DNA of 64,000 nt. Source: an uncultured Prevotella sp. (GTDB lineage: Bacteria; Bacteroidota; Bacteroidia; Bacteroidales; Bacteroidaceae). A model generated the notes under the pieces. The model did no database searches and was not told the DNA's origin. It saw only the letters and a program-made list of their open reading frames with translations. This document shows, piece after piece, positions 1 through 7,802 of this stretch (its first letter is position 1; every line of letters starts with the position of its first letter). Location: assembly GCA_945873145.1 (NCBI GenBank), contig CAMCBZ010000007.1, positions 31,354 through 95,353 of the forward strand, written 5' to 3'. Made by a program: the position numbers and the translations under genes.

Positions 1-753
1 GATGTCTCCTATGGTACGGCAACGCACGAGTTTCTTCACTACTTGCTCAGTGGGCTTGCGCTTGATGACGGGCAGAGCAGCCAACCATTGTCCGTCTCTC
101 TGGAATACCTCACGCTCATGAGTGAAGTAGAGGTTCGGCATGGGAATGTTCTCTTGGTAGATATATTGCCACACATCCATCTCGGTCCAGTTGGATATGG
201 GGAAGACGCGGAAGTGCTCTCCCATGTTTTTGCGGCCGTTGAAGATGTTCCACAACTCAGGACGCTGGTTCTTGGGGTTCCACTGTCCGAATTCGTCGCG
301 GTGGCTGAAGAAACGCTCCTTAGCGCGTGCCTTCTCCTCGTCGCGTCTTGCGCCTCCGATGGCAGCGTCGAACTTATATTTGTCGATGGTGTCGAGCAGC
401 GTTGTAATCTGTAGCTTGTTGCGGCTTGCGTAGAAGCCTGTCTCTTCTTTCACTCGTCCCGTGTCGATACTCTCCTGCACCGATCCGACGATGAGTTCCA
501 GTCCGAGTTTCTTTACCAGCGCGTCGCGGTAGTCGAGTGTCTCCTGGAAGTTGTGTCCCGTGTCGATATGCAGAAGAGGAAATGGAATCTTGGCAGGGTA
601 GAAAGCCTTGTAGGCCAGATAGGTGCACACGATGCTGTCCTTGCCGCCAGAGAAAAGGATGACAGGTCGCTCGAACTGTGCTGCCACTTCACGCAGCACA
701 TAAATGCTCTCCGATTCGAGTTCCTTGAGGTGTTGAATGGTTTTGTTGTCCAT
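1..753 (-). CDS. cysD: Sulfate adenylyltransferase subunit 2 (partial, 3' end outside window)
   Basis: This is the small subunit of ATP sulfurylase, which adenylates sulfate to APS in the first step of assimilation. The ORF track misses it because the stop codon lies beyond base 1. I translated 251 codons from the ATG at 753. The PP-loop SGGKDS is near residue 35, followed by the conserved stretches KIPFPLLHIDTGHNF and GGARRDEEKARAKERF. The family is about 300 residues, so roughly 50 are missing. It has its own promoter, with a TAACTTTG box at 789-796 and the shared sulfur operator upstream. cysN would be expected next, outside the window. Confidence 0.95.
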   Translation of the reverse strand, partial: MDNKTIQHLKELESESIYVLREVAAQFERPVILFSGGKDSIVCTYLAYKAFYPAKIPFPLLHIDTGHNFQETLDYRDALVKKLGLELIVGSVQESIDTGRVKEETGFYASRNKLQITTLLDTIDKYKFDAAIGGARRDEEKARAKERFFSHRDEFGQWNPKNQRPELWNIFNGRKNMGEHFRVFPISNWTEMDVWQYIYQENIPMPNLYFTHEREVFQRDGQWLAALPVIKRKPTEQVVKKLVRCRTIGDI

Positions 754-941
754 ATATAATAATGTGATGTTATCTCGTTTACTGCTTGCAAAGTTACGGC
801 AAATCCGTGATTATAGAAATACCACACTATGACCATTTGGTATCCCATCAATGTGGTAGAAAGGGATACCCCAAAGAGGGTATTACGTAGTGATATGGAT
901 GAATAAAATAGCAAAGAATAAATGTAGATAAAAAAGAGTGG
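754..941 (-). promoter_or_regulatory. cysD promoter region with sulfur operator (site A)
   Basis: The spacer between met8-like and cysD carries, on the minus strand, the Bacteroidota -7 box TAACTTTG at 789-796. The 16-bp dyad TACCACATTGATGGGA lies at 843-858. A TGGTATT half site lies between them, and AATACC lies about 20 bp further upstream. The distance from the first nine bases of the dyad to the -7 box is 53 bp, matching sites B and C. I infer an activator-type arrangement. Confidence 0.75.
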
Positions 942-1427
942 TCAGCTCATATCGAGCTGACCACTCTCTATCAATGCTTTTATACGATTGCGAATGCGTA
1001 TCGATCGTCGTACATCCTTACCGTCAGAGCCGACAGCGATGGTGATGTTGTCTTGTCGGACGATGGCGGGTGAGATGAAATCACAATAGGGTTTGTCGTC
1101 ACAGACGCAGGCAAGGATACCACGGTCGTGTGCCATGCGATAGATGCTGTGATTGCGCTGGGCATCATCGGTACAGATGAAGAGTATCTTCACTGCGTCG
1201 AGGTCATCGGTCTCAAAGTCCTTTTCCTTGAGTGTGAAGCCGAGGCTACGCACACTGTCTGGGATGTGAGGAGCGATGAAGGTGACGTCTGTGGTCAGGC
1301 GGGCCAAGCGTTGTGCTTTGCGCACGCCCTCGTCGCTGCCTCCGATGATGACAACGGGAGCCTCGGCGAGGGCAAGAGCGATGGGTAGATAGTTCAAAGC
1401 TACTTCTTTTTGATGAGTACTTTCCAA
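942..1427 (-). CDS. Precorrin-2 dehydrogenase-like siroheme synthase (Met8/CysG-N type)
   Basis: It is predicted to oxidise precorrin-2 to sirohydrochlorin with NAD, a step to the siroheme used by the adjacent sulfite reductase. The N-terminal Rossmann stretch VVIIGGSDEGVRKAQRL covers about residues 25-41. The C-terminal family stretch FISPAIVRQDNITIAVGSDGK follows near residue 120. Only the dehydrogenase module is present; the methyltransferase part of CysG is absent. The ATG start at 1427 overlaps the end of the sulfite reductase gene by 28 bp. A TTG at about 1397 just after that stop is an alternative start. It is the last gene of the thiS-like operon before cysD. Confidence 0.85.
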   Translation of the reverse strand: MESTHQKEVALNYLPIALALAEAPVVIIGGSDEGVRKAQRLARLTTDVTFIAPHIPDSVRSLGFTLKEKDFETDDLDAVKILFICTDDAQRNHSIYRMAHDRGILACVCDDKPYCDFISPAIVRQDNITIAVGSDGKDVRRSIRIRNRIKALIESGQLDMS

Positions 1428-3817
1428 TAGTTGTCGACCTTCTCGGTGGAGAGCACGGTGTGTCCCTCGTTCTTCACGCTTCCCGGTACGTTTTGAATGG
1501 GCTGTCCGTCGTCGAGGAGAATCTCGAGCACCTGACCGCTCTTCATGGGAGTGAGCGCGATCTTCGTCTTGACGAAGTTCATCGGGCAGGCTACACCACG
1601 GAAGTCTTTCTTCACATCGGGTGCAGGTTCATCAGACGTAGAAGGCTTGGCTGTTGGCGCCGTTGTAGCAGGTGCTGTTGTCGGTGTAGCGGGCTTCTGC
1701 GTATCGGATGGCTGAGAAACAGCTGACTGTGGCTGTGTTGTTGCCGAAACTGTTTTGAACTGCAGGTTATCGTCCATACCCTTGTAGAGTTCGTTGAGCA
1801 AGTCGGCAAGATCATAGATAAGTGGCTGCTGGTCAGCGAGCGGCTCGTGGTTGCGGGCACGGTCAGTGAGCACGCTGAACTTTTGAGGAACGATGCCAGT
1901 GGCGATGAACTCTTTGAGGAAGCCGTTGTATACGTCGTCGTCGGTGCGCGGATCAATGCCACGCGTGACGAGAAGCATACGGTTCTCAGAGAACACGATA
2001 TTGTGGAGCTCTTTCTCCAAGTCTTTGGCTGTACCAGAGGTGATAGCCTTGCGCTTCTCAGCGATCGTGTCCTGGTCGAGTTCTATGATGTCGAAGAGTC
2101 CGGCAGAGCACTCAGCCTGACCATATTTGATGAGGCTAAACTTCTCGTCATCCTCCCAGTCGTGATAAGCCTCGGGCTCCTCGGCGTAGGGTTTGACGGG
2201 CTTGTATTTCTCAAGCAACTGCTTTACTACTTCAGCACCATGCTTCACGACATAGTCGTAATAGTCAGCAAAGTTGTCTTTCTCGGCGATGACATCTCTG
2301 AGGTAGTCCTCGACGAAACCGGGGAGGTGTCGTGCGGGGATGTATCCCACGCTGAGGTCAATCTCGTTGCGTCCCTTGAGTGGCAGCCATACCGTGTAGG
2401 CCGGGAACGGATCGTCGCCTACGCGACCGATACGTCCGCTAAAGCCGAGGTCAGCCCAGGTAGCATTGGCACAGATATTCGTACAGCCGTTCATCTTCAG
2501 CTCGAAGTCAGGGATGGCATCGAGGTCGAGGTCACTGGCAAGCAATTTCTTGGTGATAGCATTGATGGCCCCTTTTGGCAGGCAGATACCCAAGCGGCAG
2601 GTGTCGGCACCGGTGCACGATGTGAAGTTCGTGACTACCACGGGATAGTCGACCTGATAGTCGCCCAGGCGCTTGAAGAAATGGTAGATGTTGGGCAGAT
2701 ATTCCTCAGGGATATTGCGCACCTGTATTTGCTCACGTTTGGTGAAGCGAATGACGTCGTTGCCATAGTTGCCCAGGTAGTCAGCCACCTCAGCAAAGAA
2801 CTCAGGGCGGTTGTTGCCATGGTCAACGGGCAGATAGGCAAACCACAGGTTCTCACGCTTTCCCTCATCAGTGGTTTGTGCGTGGGCATAGCGCCGTTTC
2901 CAGCGAAGATACTCCTCGCTGTCGTCTTTCTCTGGCGCAAAGTCGGGGCGATGATGTTCGAGGGGCAGTGTCGGCACGAAGAAGTCGAGGGCTCCGTCTT
3001 TCTTCAGTTCGTTGAACTCTTCGAGATAGAGTCGTTTGGCCTCCTCTTCACCATATTTATAGAACACGTAGCGCATACGTGCCTTGTGGCGGTTGCGGCG
3101 ATTACCGTATTTGTTGAACCAGTTTTTCAGAGCTTTGGCAGCGCGATAGAGATCCACCTCTGGCAGGAAGTCAAAGACCTGCCAACCCGTGTGTGGATTC
3201 GGAGCCGTACTGCCGGCGATGAGCACGCGGTAGCCCCGTTGTCCGTCGACAATCCTTGCCTGCAATCCGAAGTCAGCCACAAAAGAGTAGTGTGCGTCCT
3301 GCTCGTTGTAGTCCATGGCCACCTTATATTTTCGTGGCATGGTGAACGAGTCGCGTTCAGCGATGAGGCGAGAGGTGAGTTCCTCCACAACTGGGTAGAC
3401 ATCAAAAGCCTCCTCGGCCACCAGTCCGCTTCGGTCGTTGACCATCATGTTGCGAACCGTGTTACCACCGCCACCGGCTGTGGAGAGTCCTACCTTTTCG
3501 AGTTTGCGCAGTGCGGGAACAGTGTCGCGCAGGTCGACGTTATGAATTTGTATCTCTTGACGTGTGGTGATATGCAGGTGCGAAGTGGATACCAGTCGCC
3601 CCACATAAGCCACCTCGGCAAGTTGCTTGGGAGTGATAAGTCCGCCTGCGCACCGTACGCGGAGCATATAGTGCTCGTTTTTGCGTTGCTCATAGATGCC
3701 CATGGGCACGCGGTTGCTTTTCAGTTCACCGGCTTTGATCTCACCGGCCTGATATTTTTTGATCAGTGACTCGGTGTAGTCCAAGTCGCTATTGAGTGTG
3801 GAAGGTATGCGGTACAT
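1400..3817 (-). CDS. Sulfite reductase hemoprotein fused to a C-terminal TusA domain
   Basis: Residues 1 to about 520 form a nitrite/sulfite reductase of the ferredoxin-like/4Fe-4S type. It should reduce sulfite to sulfide with siroheme. The cluster cysteines are visible as CTGADTC near residue 400 and CTNIC near residue 443. A middle segment of about 550-690 is unassigned. A Pro/Thr/Ala-rich linker follows at about 690-735. The last 70 residues are a TusA/SirA fold with the CPMNFVKTK motif, whose Cys is the persulfide site in TusA proteins. The fusion suggests that sulfide or persulfide is passed on without leaving the protein. The gene lies between the JAMM protease and the siroheme dehydrogenase in one operon. 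Confidence 0.9.
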   Translation of the reverse strand: MYRIPSTLNSDLDYTESLIKKYQAGEIKAGELKSNRVPMGIYEQRKNEHYMLRVRCAGGLITPKQLAEVAYVGRLVSTSHLHITTRQEIQIHNVDLRDTVPALRKLEKVGLSTAGGGGNTVRNMMVNDRSGLVAEEAFDVYPVVEELTSRLIAERDSFTMPRKYKVAMDYNEQDAHYSFVADFGLQARIVDGQRGYRVLIAGSTAPNPHTGWQVFDFLPEVDLYRAAKALKNWFNKYGNRRNRHKARMRYVFYKYGEEEAKRLYLEEFNELKKDGALDFFVPTLPLEHHRPDFAPEKDDSEEYLRWKRRYAHAQTTDEGKRENLWFAYLPVDHGNNRPEFFAEVADYLGNYGNDVIRFTKREQIQVRNIPEEYLPNIYHFFKRLGDYQVDYPVVVTNFTSCTGADTCRLGICLPKGAINAITKKLLASDLDLDAIPDFELKMNGCTNICANATWADLGFSGRIGRVGDDPFPAYTVWLPLKGRNEIDLSVGYIPARHLPGFVEDYLRDVIAEKDNFADYYDYVVKHGAEVVKQLLEKYKPVKPYAEEPEAYHDWEDDEKFSLIKYGQAECSAGLFDIIELDQDTIAEKRKAITSGTAKDLEKELHNIVFSENRMLLVTRGIDPRTDDDVYNGFLKEFIATGIVPQKFSVLTDRARNHEPLADQQPLIYDLADLLNELYKGMDDNLQFKTVSATTQPQSAVSQPSDTQKPATPTTAPATTAPTAKPSTSDEPAPDVKKDFRGVACPMNFVKTKIALTPMKSGQVLEILLDDGQPIQNVPGSVKNEGHTVLSTEKVDNYWKVLIKKK

Positions 3818-3898
3818 GTTATTTCGTCATTTTATTCATTCATCATCCAACATTGGATCATTCATCACCCAACATTGGAATCATTCAACATTCATCAT
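3818..3898. repeat. Low-complexity (TGAATGATGAATGTTGAATG)-type operon spacer
   Basis: The 81-bp gap between the sulfite reductase and JAMM genes is made of degenerate ATTCATCATTCAACATT-type words. Read in the direction of transcription it is a run of TGAATGATGAATGTTGAATG variants. The same word family fills the spacer at 20614-20752, also in transcript sense. Confidence 0.7.
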
Positions 3899-4291
3899 TC
3901 ATCCTTCATAATGACTTTCTTTGTCCACGACTTCACCTTTTAGAATCTTGAAGGAGTTGAGGTGAATGCCGTCGTGGAGCGAAAGAATAGCATAGCGGAT
4001 GGTAGGATCATTAGCCAATCGTATGTCCTCTTGCGAGGGCCGTGAAGGACTGGCTGGATGAGAATGCCAGTTAGCGAGAATCTTCAGATGCTTGGAACGA
4101 GCGTATTTCAAGGCAGCGAACTGATCCTTAGGCGCAAAGGAGAAGTGCTCCGAACTGTGATCGATATTCTCCATCCAATAGTTCTCGGTCACCACGCCGT
4201 CGTTGCCGAGCAGATAGCCGCAGGTCTCGATGGGAGCGTCTTTCTGCGCTTGTGCAATCATTTGTTTGATGACATCATCGTTGATTTTCAT
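3899..4291 (-). CDS. JAMM/MPN+ family metalloprotease (Mec/HcyD-like)
   Basis: This 130-residue zinc isopeptidase has all JAMM residues: the Glu in IETCGYLLG near residue 22, the metal ligands in HSHP near residue 85, and SQED about eight residues later. Bacterial relatives next to ThiS-like carriers either trim the carrier's C-terminal tail to expose Gly-Gly or release the amino acid formed on the carrier (Mec with CysO, HcyD with HcyS, QbsD with QbsE). That context fits here, because the carrier three genes upstream ends in an extension. I chose the ATG at 4291; the longer ORF to 4411 overlaps the preceding gene and lacks family similarity. Confidence 0.88.
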   Translation of the reverse strand: MKINDDVIKQMIAQAQKDAPIETCGYLLGNDGVVTENYWMENIDHSSEHFSFAPKDQFAALKYARSKHLKILANWHSHPASPSRPSQEDIRLANDPTIRYAILSLHDGIHLNSFKILKGEVVDKESHYEG

Positions 4292-4337
4292 GGTGCTGTA
4301 TATTATAAATAGGTGTGGGAGACAGTGGTGTGAATGC

Positions 4338-5141
4338 TTAGTGCAGGTCGCAAGCCGTCTGCTCGTAGTCGATGAGATGGTCGATGGTAGGATGTTCACC
4401 ACAGATCTCACAGTTGGGCCGGCGTTTCACCTTGATCGTACGGAAGTTCATCGTCTTGGCGTCGAAGGTAAGCAGGCGGTTGGTGAGCAGTTCGCCCACG
4501 CCAAGGATATATTTCAGCGCTTCGACAGCCTGTATGGTTCCCAACATGCCGGCGATGGCACCGAGCACTCCTGCCTGTGAGCAGGTGGGTACGGCTCCGG
4601 CTGGTGGCGGCTCCTTGAAGAAGCAACGGTAGCAGGCTGAGCCCGGCACATGGGTAAACGTCTGACCGCGGAAGCGCAGGATGCCGCCATGACTAAAAGC
4701 CTTGCCGAGCATCACGCAGGCGTCGTTGATGAGGAACTTCACGGGGAAGTTGTCTGTGCCGTCGATGACGAAATCCCATGGCTCAATGATCTTTTTGGCA
4801 TTGGATGAGTCCATGAACTCATGGTAGGTGGTCACCTCTACATCGGGGTTGATGGCGAGCATCTTCTCTTTTGCACTCTCCACTTTAGGCTGTCCCACGT
4901 CTTTGGTGAAGTGGATGATCTGCCGTTGCAGGTTGCTCAAGTCCACTACATCAGCGTCTACAATGCCGATATGTCCTACGCCAGCCGCAGCCAGATACAT
5001 GGCAGCTGGCGCTCCTAAACCACCGGCACCGACGATGAGCACGCGAGCGTTGAGAATTTTCTCCTGGCCTTCCAGTCCCACATCCTGCAAGAGAATATGT
5101 CGGCTGTAGCGCTCTATCTGGTCTTCTGTCAAATCTATCAT
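4338..5141 (-). CDS. ThiF/MoeB/HesA-family E1-like adenylyltransferase
   Basis: It adenylates the C-terminal glycine of a ubiquitin-like sulfur carrier, the preparatory step for thiocarboxylate formation. Visible features are the nucleotide loop GAGGLGAPAAMYLAAAGVG (residues 37-55), the Arg-containing NLQRQIIHF, the DGTDNFPVKFLINDAC segment, and two zinc CxxC pairs (CYRC near 171, CEIC near 247). The length of 267 residues is normal for MoeB/ThiF, without the rhodanese extension of eukaryotic forms. Its ATG overlaps the stop of the upstream carrier gene by 4 bp (ATGA), so the two are probably translationally coupled. The carrier it serves is inferred to be its immediate neighbour. Confidence 0.9.
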   Translation of the reverse strand: MIDLTEDQIERYSRHILLQDVGLEGQEKILNARVLIVGAGGLGAPAAMYLAAAGVGHIGIVDADVVDLSNLQRQIIHFTKDVGQPKVESAKEKMLAINPDVEVTTYHEFMDSSNAKKIIEPWDFVIDGTDNFPVKFLINDACVMLGKAFSHGGILRFRGQTFTHVPGSACYRCFFKEPPPAGAVPTCSQAGVLGAIAGMLGTIQAVEALKYILGVGELLTNRLLTFDAKTMNFRTIKVKRRPNCEICGEHPTIDHLIDYEQTACDLH

Positions 5142-5350
5142 AAGCTGCCTCCTCCCATAAAATAGAGGAAGTCCACGTGGTCGCCTTCCTTGATTTGTGT
5201 CTTGTCGTAGTCCTCCTTTTCCACAAACTCCTCGTTGACCTGCACGGTCACCATTTCTGGCTGAAACACTTTGTTCAGCTTGATGAGCTCGCTGAGTGTC
5301 AGCGGCAGTGTCACGTTTTGCTTTTCGTCGTTTACGATAATCTGTGCCAT
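5138..5350 (-). CDS. ThiS/MoaD-like sulfur carrier protein with extended GGGSL tail
   Basis: This 70-residue beta-grasp protein has the ThiS pattern: short beta strands, VNEEFVEKEDY, then EGDHVDFLYFMGGG near the C-terminus. Ordinary ThiS and MoaD end exactly in Gly-Gly, but this one ends GGGSL, so the tail must be cut before adenylation. The JAMM protease encoded in the same operon is the obvious candidate. I start at the ATG at 5350; the longer ORF to 5491 runs through the promoter. It is the first gene of the sulfur operon, and its sulfur-transfer role in cysteine or homocysteine synthesis rather than thiamine is inferred from context. Confidence 0.88.
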   Translation of the reverse strand: MAQIIVNDEKQNVTLPLTLSELIKLNKVFQPEMVTVQVNEEFVEKEDYDKTQIKEGDHVDFLYFMGGGSL

Positions 5351-5415
5351 AATGCTATATTTTGATGTTTTTGTTGCGTGATTGAAGCAATACAACTTTC
5401 GTTGATTTCTGCTTG

Positions 5416-5539
5416 CAAAGTTCGCTATTTTTTGCATGGTATGTAATACCCCTCTATCGGTATATTGCCATCCCACGATTGTGGTAGGCATCTACTCTAA
5501 CTATGGTATTGTCTGTTTACGATTATTGGCATAACTTTG
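5416..5539. promoter_or_regulatory. Divergent promoters with sulfur operator (site B)
   Basis: This is the region between the ThiS-like operon (minus) and the TonB receptor (plus). The minus -7 box is GAACTTTG (complement of 5416-5423), one mismatch from TAnnTTTG. The plus -7 box is TAACTTTG at 5532-5539. The shared dyad TCCCACGATTGTGGTA at 5471-5486 lies 54 bp from the minus box and 52 bp from the plus box by the same counting as at sites A and C. Half sites TGGTATT (plus) and GGGTATT (minus) sit between dyad and boxes. Confidence 0.78.
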
Positions 5540-5594
5540 CACTTTGTTAGGCTTTGACAATCGAAGAGCCCAGTATATCATCAAAATAGAAAGC

Positions 5595-7643
5595 ATGAAG
5601 CATAGACAAAGCACTACACCTCTTTTATTATTATTTGTCTCGTTGCCCTTGGCTGCCCAAACCGACAGTGTGGCAAAGCAACGCGTCTATAGTCTCAATC
5701 CCGTGGTGGTCACAGGTACTGGGCATCATCAGCGTCTGCGTGCTGCCATCAGTCCCGTGGAGGTGATCGGGCAGGGGAGTATTCTCTCGGCTTCGCCTCG
5801 GCTGTTCCAGGATGTTGTGGTCAGGCAGTTGCCCCAACTTTCTATCTCACCCAATTCCACAGGCGCCTATCTGCGGCTCAACGGACTGAGCAACAAATAT
5901 GCGCTTATCCTCGTCAATGGCAAGCGGCTCATCGGTGACATTTCGGGCAATGTCAATCTCAACCGTATCGACATGACCAACGTGCGGCGCATAGAGGTGC
6001 TCGACGGAGCCGCCTCGTCGCTCTATGGCAGTGATGCCATCGGTGGCGTGGTCAACATCATCACGCAGCAGGAGGCCACAAAGCCTTTCTCGTTTTCCTC
6101 TGACATGAGGGTGTCGGCCCACGGACAGTTTCGTCAGGCTGCCAACGTACAACTGGACTTTCATGGCTTTAGCAGTCTGACCTCGTTCTCTCACGACCAG
6201 AGCAGCTATTATCGCAACAATCCCTTGACTTATAAGAGTGGTACAGAAGGAGAGACTTACCAGTCGCTGGCCCCGCTGTCCTCGGGTTGGCGTAGCAATC
6301 TCGTTACCCAGCGCTTTGCCTATGACAGTCATCATGCACTCAGTCTCTTTGCCGAGGGAAGCTATAACTGGCATAAGACGGTGAGGCCCGAGACACAGGC
6401 AGACGTGGCCGGTGGCTTTGACTATGAACTGCGCGCTGAAGCCTGGCGGTGGGATGCGGGCGCCACCTATCGTCTTTCTCCCAAGAACAGCCTGCAACTG
6501 CGTTTCGACGGCGACCATTATACCTATGGTAACGAGTATGATGTTGCTACCAAGCAATATGCTGTAGGTGATTATGTGCGCAAGAAGACGCAACGGCTCT
6601 ACGAAGGTGAACTGAAAGGAGTGTTCTCGCTTTTGCAAGGTGCGACGACCATTGCAGGAGTGGACTGGCAAAACAGTTTCCTTGATGCCGTTTCGGGCAG
6701 TGTCAACCGACATGTGTACACTTGGGCTGGATACCTGCAGCACGAGCAACCGCTGACCAAGCGGTTGAAGGCTCTGGCAGGTCTGCGCTATACCTATCAC
6801 GAGACCTTCGGCAACAACCTAACGCCTAAGGTGGCTCTGCTCTACAACTACGATCATTTGCAGTTGCGGGCCTCGTACAGCCGTGGCTATCGCGCGCCTG
6901 GACTCGACGAACTCTATTACCATTACTACACTTTCGTTCGCAACTTCCCCACGCTGACGATTGGCAACAGTAAGCTCAAGGCCGAGACCAGCGACTATTT
7001 CTCGTTCAACGCGGAATATCAGTCACGCCAATGGAGCGTCGGCGTTACGGCCTTCGTCAACAATATCCACGATATGATCGTCAAGACAATTATCGACGTC
7101 AACGCCAATGAGCTTGCTGCTCTCCGCCGCGACTTCCCGGAGATTACCGACGCTCAGGCTACGAAGATCACGCACTATAACCGTTACGACAACAGCGACC
7201 GTGGGCGCGTTTACGGCTTGCGAGCCCATTTCATGGTTGAACCAGTCGACGGACTTAGCCTCTTTGCCAACTACAGCTATATCTTGGCACGCCAAGAGTC
7301 CGAGGGAATATGGTCTAACGTGGAGCGTAGCATTCGCAACACCGTGACGTTAGGCGCTGACTATTCTCATCGCTGGGGACGCTACACGCTTGGTCTCCAT
7401 GCCGACGGACGCCTGCAAAGCAAGACCTATTATCCCGCACCCTACGAGGATGCGCCGGGATATGGCCTGTGGAATATCTCCACCACGCATACGTTCCGGC
7501 TTCATGGCTTTGAGCTCATTCCGAGTTTGGGCGTAGACAATGTCTTCAATACCCGCGACCGGCGTATCGACAGCACGTTGCGGAGATATTCCAACTTTTC
7601 CTCAGGGACAACGATTGTTGCGGGACTGAGGATCAAATATTAG
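5595..7643 (+). CDS. TonB-dependent outer-membrane receptor
   Basis: This 682-residue outer-membrane importer has a signal peptide ending near LAAQTDS. The plug domain lies at about residues 35-150, with VVVTGTG at the TonB-box-like start and RIEVLDGAASSLYGSDAIGGVVNIIT at its end. A beta barrel follows, with LELIPSLGVDNVFNTRDRR-like C-terminal strands. The length is that of siderophore, cobalamin or metal receptors, not the 1000-residue SusC type. I moved the start from the TTG in the ORF track to the first ATG, because the promoter box is at 5532-5539. The substrate is unknown. The shared operator suggests a sulfur-related compound, while the nearby FecCD permease would suit a chelate or corrinoid. 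Confidence 0.88.
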   Translation: MKHRQSTTPLLLLFVSLPLAAQTDSVAKQRVYSLNPVVVTGTGHHQRLRAAISPVEVIGQGSILSASPRLFQDVVVRQLPQLSISPNSTGAYLRLNGLSNKYALILVNGKRLIGDISGNVNLNRIDMTNVRRIEVLDGAASSLYGSDAIGGVVNIITQQEATKPFSFSSDMRVSAHGQFRQAANVQLDFHGFSSLTSFSHDQSSYYRNNPLTYKSGTEGETYQSLAPLSSGWRSNLVTQRFAYDSHHALSLFAEGSYNWHKTVRPETQADVAGGFDYELRAEAWRWDAGATYRLSPKNSLQLRFDGDHYTYGNEYDVATKQYAVGDYVRKKTQRLYEGELKGVFSLLQGATTIAGVDWQNSFLDAVSGSVNRHVYTWAGYLQHEQPLTKRLKALAGLRYTYHETFGNNLTPKVALLYNYDHLQLRASYSRGYRAPGLDELYYHYYTFVRNFPTLTIGNSKLKAETSDYFSFNAEYQSRQWSVGVTAFVNNIHDMIVKTIIDVNANELAALRRDFPEITDAQATKITHYNRYDNSDRGRVYGLRAHFMVEPVDGLSLFANYSYILARQESEGIWSNVERSIRNTVTLGADYSHRWGRYTLGLHADGRLQSKTYYPAPYEDAPGYGLWNISTTHTFRLHGFELIPSLGVDNVFNTRDRRIDSTLRRYSNFSSGTTIVAGLRIKY

Positions 7644-7654
7644 CAGAGAGGATT

Positions 7655-7764
7655 GATGCTATAGGAGGCATAGAATCTATAGAGGCATAGAATCTATAGA
7701 GGCTATAGAATCTATAGAGACTATAGAATCTATAGAGACTATAGAAAATATAGGAATCATAGAA
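7655..7764. repeat. Tandem repeat of about 18 bp, CTATAGAATCTATAGAGR
   Basis: Four to five near-identical units built on TATAGAATCTATAGAG lie head to tail just after the receptor stop codon. Each unit is itself partly palindromic (ATAGAATCTAT). The last units decay (TATAGAAAATATAGGAATCATAG). No coding potential is evident. It lies between convergent genes, directly before a shared terminator. Confidence 0.85.
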
Positions 7765-7772
7765 AAAGAAAC

Positions 7773-7802
7773 AGAGGATAGAGTCGTTGGATTCTATCCT
7801 CT
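7773..7802. terminator. Bidirectional terminator between convergent genes
   Basis: The perfect 10-bp stem AGAGGATAGA/TCTATCCTCT has a 10-nt loop and is followed on the plus strand by TTTTCTTTTT. It serves the receptor gene. Its right arm overlaps the last codons of the FecCD permease, so it can also act on that transcript. Confidence 0.8.

Noticed and set aside
1847-3769. 640-codon plus-strand ORF
   Set aside because: It is antisense to the sulfite reductase, which has clear family motifs. The long open frame follows from its codon bias.
7655-7764. Possible attachment or replication iterons
   Set aside because: The units end at a terminator between convergent genes, and there is no integrase, Rep or DnaA-box context.
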